The notes beneath the pieces are model-generated. The model was not told the DNA's origin. It did not search any database and saw only the letters and a list, made by a program, of their open reading frames with translations. A DNA stretch of 64,000 nucleotides from an uncultured Turicimonas sp. (GTDB taxonomy: Bacteria > Pseudomonadota > Gammaproteobacteria > Burkholderiales > Burkholderiaceae_F): contig CANTYJ010000027.1 in the NCBI GenBank assembly GCA_947854175.1, forward strand, positions 1-64,000, given 5' to 3'. The translations under genes were made by a program, and so were the position numbers. This document shows positions 62,242 through 64,000 of this stretch, one piece after another (position 1 is the stretch's first letter; the number at the start of each line of letters is the position of its first letter).

Positions 62242-63027
62242 CTATCCAACCGGTACAAATAATTTAAAAACTTGGTCTTTCTCGTTGCCATTATGAAGAT
62301 ATTCAAGCATCGTCATGCAAATGACTTCCCCTTGAATTTCCAAACCTTCCTCTTTTATTGCGGTAAGAAATTTCTTTGAGGTAGATATTTTCACCCTCTG
62401 TCCGCCTGTTCCATACCAGACCGCAAATTTGCCTTTCTTAACTTTTAGTTTTGTTTCAGACTCAAATGTCCCTTTGATAAACAAATAACCTTCAACTTCC
62501 CATTTTCCATTGCTCAATGCTTCATTATTGAGACAGAGGCCATACGGAGGAACCAACGGTTTGGCTGAGAACCGATCAAAAAGCTGTTCGGAATTATCCT
62601 TTTCCGCAGCCTCACTGCTTGCGGAAAGTTCAATAAGTGAGAAACTCTGTTTCGGCAACTTCGTAATAATAATTTTATTTTTTTCTGTCTCCTGCATCTG
62701 AGAGAGTTCCTCAGAAAAGACTTCGAAGAACACTTTTTCTTTTTCAAGTTTTTCTATCTGATTTGATATCTGCAAGGTTCTTTCTTGAAAAGCCGAAATA
62801 TTTGCTTTAGAAGTACCGTCTTTGAATATAGTTTCTATATCCTTAAGAGAACAGCCAGCGTCCTTAAGCCCGGATAAAAACAAAAAATCCAAATACTTAT
62901 TGTAAGAGTAGTAACGGTAGCCATTCTTCAGAACTCGGTCAGGCTTCAGTAAGCCGAGTCTGTCATAATGAAACAGTGTTTCCTTAGTTGTTTCACAAAG
63001 TGTGGCGAACTCTTGAGTCTTATACAT
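62242..63027 (-). CDS. MerR-family transcriptional regulator
   Basis: 261 aa from ATG 63027 (AAAGG about 8 nt upstream); a longer frame from 63069 is less likely. MerR winged HTH at the N-terminus (FATLCETTKETLFHYDRLGLL; landmark TLFHYDRLGLLKP), a long dimerisation helix (~residues 75-110), and a C-terminal GyrI/BmrR-like effector-binding region. No metal-binding Cys pattern of MerR/CueR type, so an organic ligand is likelier. First gene of a two-gene unit with the deacylase. Confidence 0.82.
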   Translation of the reverse strand: MYKTQEFATLCETTKETLFHYDRLGLLKPDRVLKNGYRYYSYNKYLDFLFLSGLKDAGCSLKDIETIFKDGTSKANISAFQERTLQISNQIEKLEKEKVFFEVFSEELSQMQETEKNKIIITKLPKQSFSLIELSASSEAAEKDNSEQLFDRFSAKPLVPPYGLCLNNEALSNGKWEVEGYLFIKGTFESETKLKVKKGKFAVWYGTGGQRVKISTSKKFLTAIKEEGLEIQGEVICMTMLEYLHNGNEKDQVFKLFVPVG

Positions 63028-63132
63028 TTCTGAGCCTTTTGAACGATTTTTTCTGAGTTTAACGAACACGCGCCCACTTTGCCATATTTTTTCTAACCGT
63101 ACACGGATCTACCAGCACCTGAAAAGTAATAA

Positions 63133-63978
63133 TTAACCGAAAGTTCCGTTCACATAATCTCTTGTTCTTGCATGCAATGATCGATTGAAAATTTGATCAG
63201 TATTCCCAAACTCAATGAGCTCTCCCATATAAAAGAAAGCCGTTTTGTCTGAAATGCGCATGGCCTGTTGCATGTTGTGGGTGACGATGACAATGCACAG
63301 TTCGCTTTTGAGTTCCAAAATGCTTTCTTCAAGCTTTTGTGTTGCAATTGGATCGAGGGCACTGGCCGGTTCGTCCATGAGGAGGACTTCCGGATTGACG
63401 GCTAAAGCTCTTGCAATACAGAGGCGCTGTTGTTGACCGCCTGACAAGGCCAGAGCGGAATCCTTCAATCGGTCTTTGACTTCTTTCCAAAGAGCGGCTT
63501 TTCGCAGACTGTCCTCCACAACGGCATCAATATGGGACTTATCGGTGTCTCCGGCAAGCCTCAGCCCGTAGGCAATGTTCTCATAGATGCTTTTTGGAAA
63601 AGGTGTGGGTCTCTGAAATACCATCCCAACTCTTCTTCGCAAGGACACAACATCGCATTCCGGGGAATAAATATCTTCATTGTCCAGCGTGATTAAGCCT
63701 TGAACTGAGGTGCCGGGAATGAGATCGTTCATTCGATTCAGACACCTCAGAAAGGTACTTTTACCGCATCCGGAAGGACCAATCAATGCAGTGATTTCTC
63801 TATCTGCAAAGTCTAAGGAAACGTCTTTTATGGCCCGGTGCGAACCGTAATAGAAATCCACGTTTTCGGATTTCAACTTGAGATGCCGCGCCTGAGAATC
63901 TCCCAATTGAAATGTTGAGAGTACGGCTGCCCGAGGATCATTTTGCTGTGCGATGTTGATTTCTGTTTGAGCAATCAT
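63133..63978 (-). CDS. pstB: Phosphate ABC transporter ATP-binding protein PstB
   Basis: 281 aa. Walker [10 protein letters not shown], the Pst-specific [13 protein letters not shown], signature [15 protein letters not shown], Walker [17 protein letters not shown]-loop VTHNMQQA. A ~30-residue N-terminal extension precedes the usual start of the domain. The rest of the pst operon (pstSCA) should lie to the right of the window, upstream on this strand. Confidence 0.94.
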   Translation of the reverse strand: MIAQTEINIAQQNDPRAAVLSTFQLGDSQARHLKLKSENVDFYYGSHRAIKDVSLDFADREITALIGPSGCGKSTFLRCLNRMNDLIPGTSVQGLITLDNEDIYSPECDVVSLRRRVGMVFQRPTPFPKSIYENIAYGLRLAGDTDKSHIDAVVEDSLRKAALWKEVKDRLKDSALALSGGQQQRLCIARALAVNPEVLLMDEPASALDPIATQKLEESILELKSELCIVIVTHNMQQAMRISDKTAFFYMGELIEFGNTDQIFNRSLHARTRDYVNGTFG

Positions 63979-64000
63979 TTTTCTGAAAAAAGGTTGTTTT

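Noticed and set aside
1-64000. CRISPR array, prophage or integron
   Set aside because: No regularly spaced repeats, integrase, phage structural genes or attC-like elements seen in the window.

Overview
The window looks like a chromosomal segment of a fairly AT-rich Gram-negative betaproteobacterium, most likely a gut Sutterellaceae-type member of the Burkholderiales. This placement is inference. It rests on the murA-his-hinT-tatABC gene order, an mla operon that contains mlaA, an arginine-free periplasmic flavoprotein of the fumarate reductase family, and a DcuC-type carrier. No rRNA, CRISPR array, prophage or intact insertion sequence was seen.

Layout. 1-1359: end of a methionine ABC transporter (metN, metI). 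1407-1480: tRNA-Gly(CCC). 1626-6325: complete BMP-type nucleoside ABC importer. 6465-7184: trmB. 7253-21659 (minus strand): a near-continuous housekeeping run, murA-hisG-D-B-H-A-F-I-E-hinT-tatA-B-C-kinase-ettA-mnmC-small membrane protein-uppP. 21779-29654 (minus): a short cellulose operon, bcsA-B-Z-G. 29878-30905: a lipoprotein and a coiled-coil envelope protein. 30957-34723 (minus): mlaF-E-D-A-C-B. 35372-36646: dcuC-like carrier. 36780-37424: dead ISAs1-type transposase. 37501-39015: exported flavoprotein. 39166-45793 (minus): gltB-gltD-thioesterase. 45941-46636: RAYT-like protein. 46748-47419: LysE-type exporter. 47457-51494 (minus): M20 hydrolase, then aroK-aroB-dgt. 51588-54002: PBP1a. 54064-54398: two tandem non-coding RNA genes. 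54603-55406: Crp/Fnr-type regulator. 55458-60265 (minus): five-gene 2-hydroxyacyl-CoA dehydratase-like / CooC-like / CdhC-like operon. 60566-61678: porin. 61742-63027: ProXp-ala-like deacylase and MerR regulator. 63133-63978: pstB.

Two parts stand out. First, 54003-54400 holds two tandem, clearly homologous small RNA genes. Each has a near-consensus Fur box over a sigma70-like promoter, covarying hairpins, an identical unpaired core and an intrinsic terminator. This is the PrrF1/PrrF2-like arrangement of iron-responsive sRNAs, with a sequence I do not recognise. Second, the 55458-60265 operon joins two dehydratase-type Fe-S subunits and their ATP-driven activase to a CooC-type metallochaperone ATPase with a CxC motif and to a small CdhC/acetyl-CoA-synthase-like protein. 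No CoA transferase or ligase is nearby. I infer an Fe-S (possibly nickel-dependent) low-potential reductase of unknown substrate.

A 14-bp palindrome, GTTAA-N4-TTAAC, occurs just upstream of the neighbouring Crp/Fnr-type regulator and again between this operon and the divergent porin. One-mismatch copies lie in the same intergenic region and upstream of the exported flavoprotein. It has FNR/CRP-site geometry but different half-sites, and the regulator's recognition helix also differs from CRP and FNR. This suggests a small local regulon.
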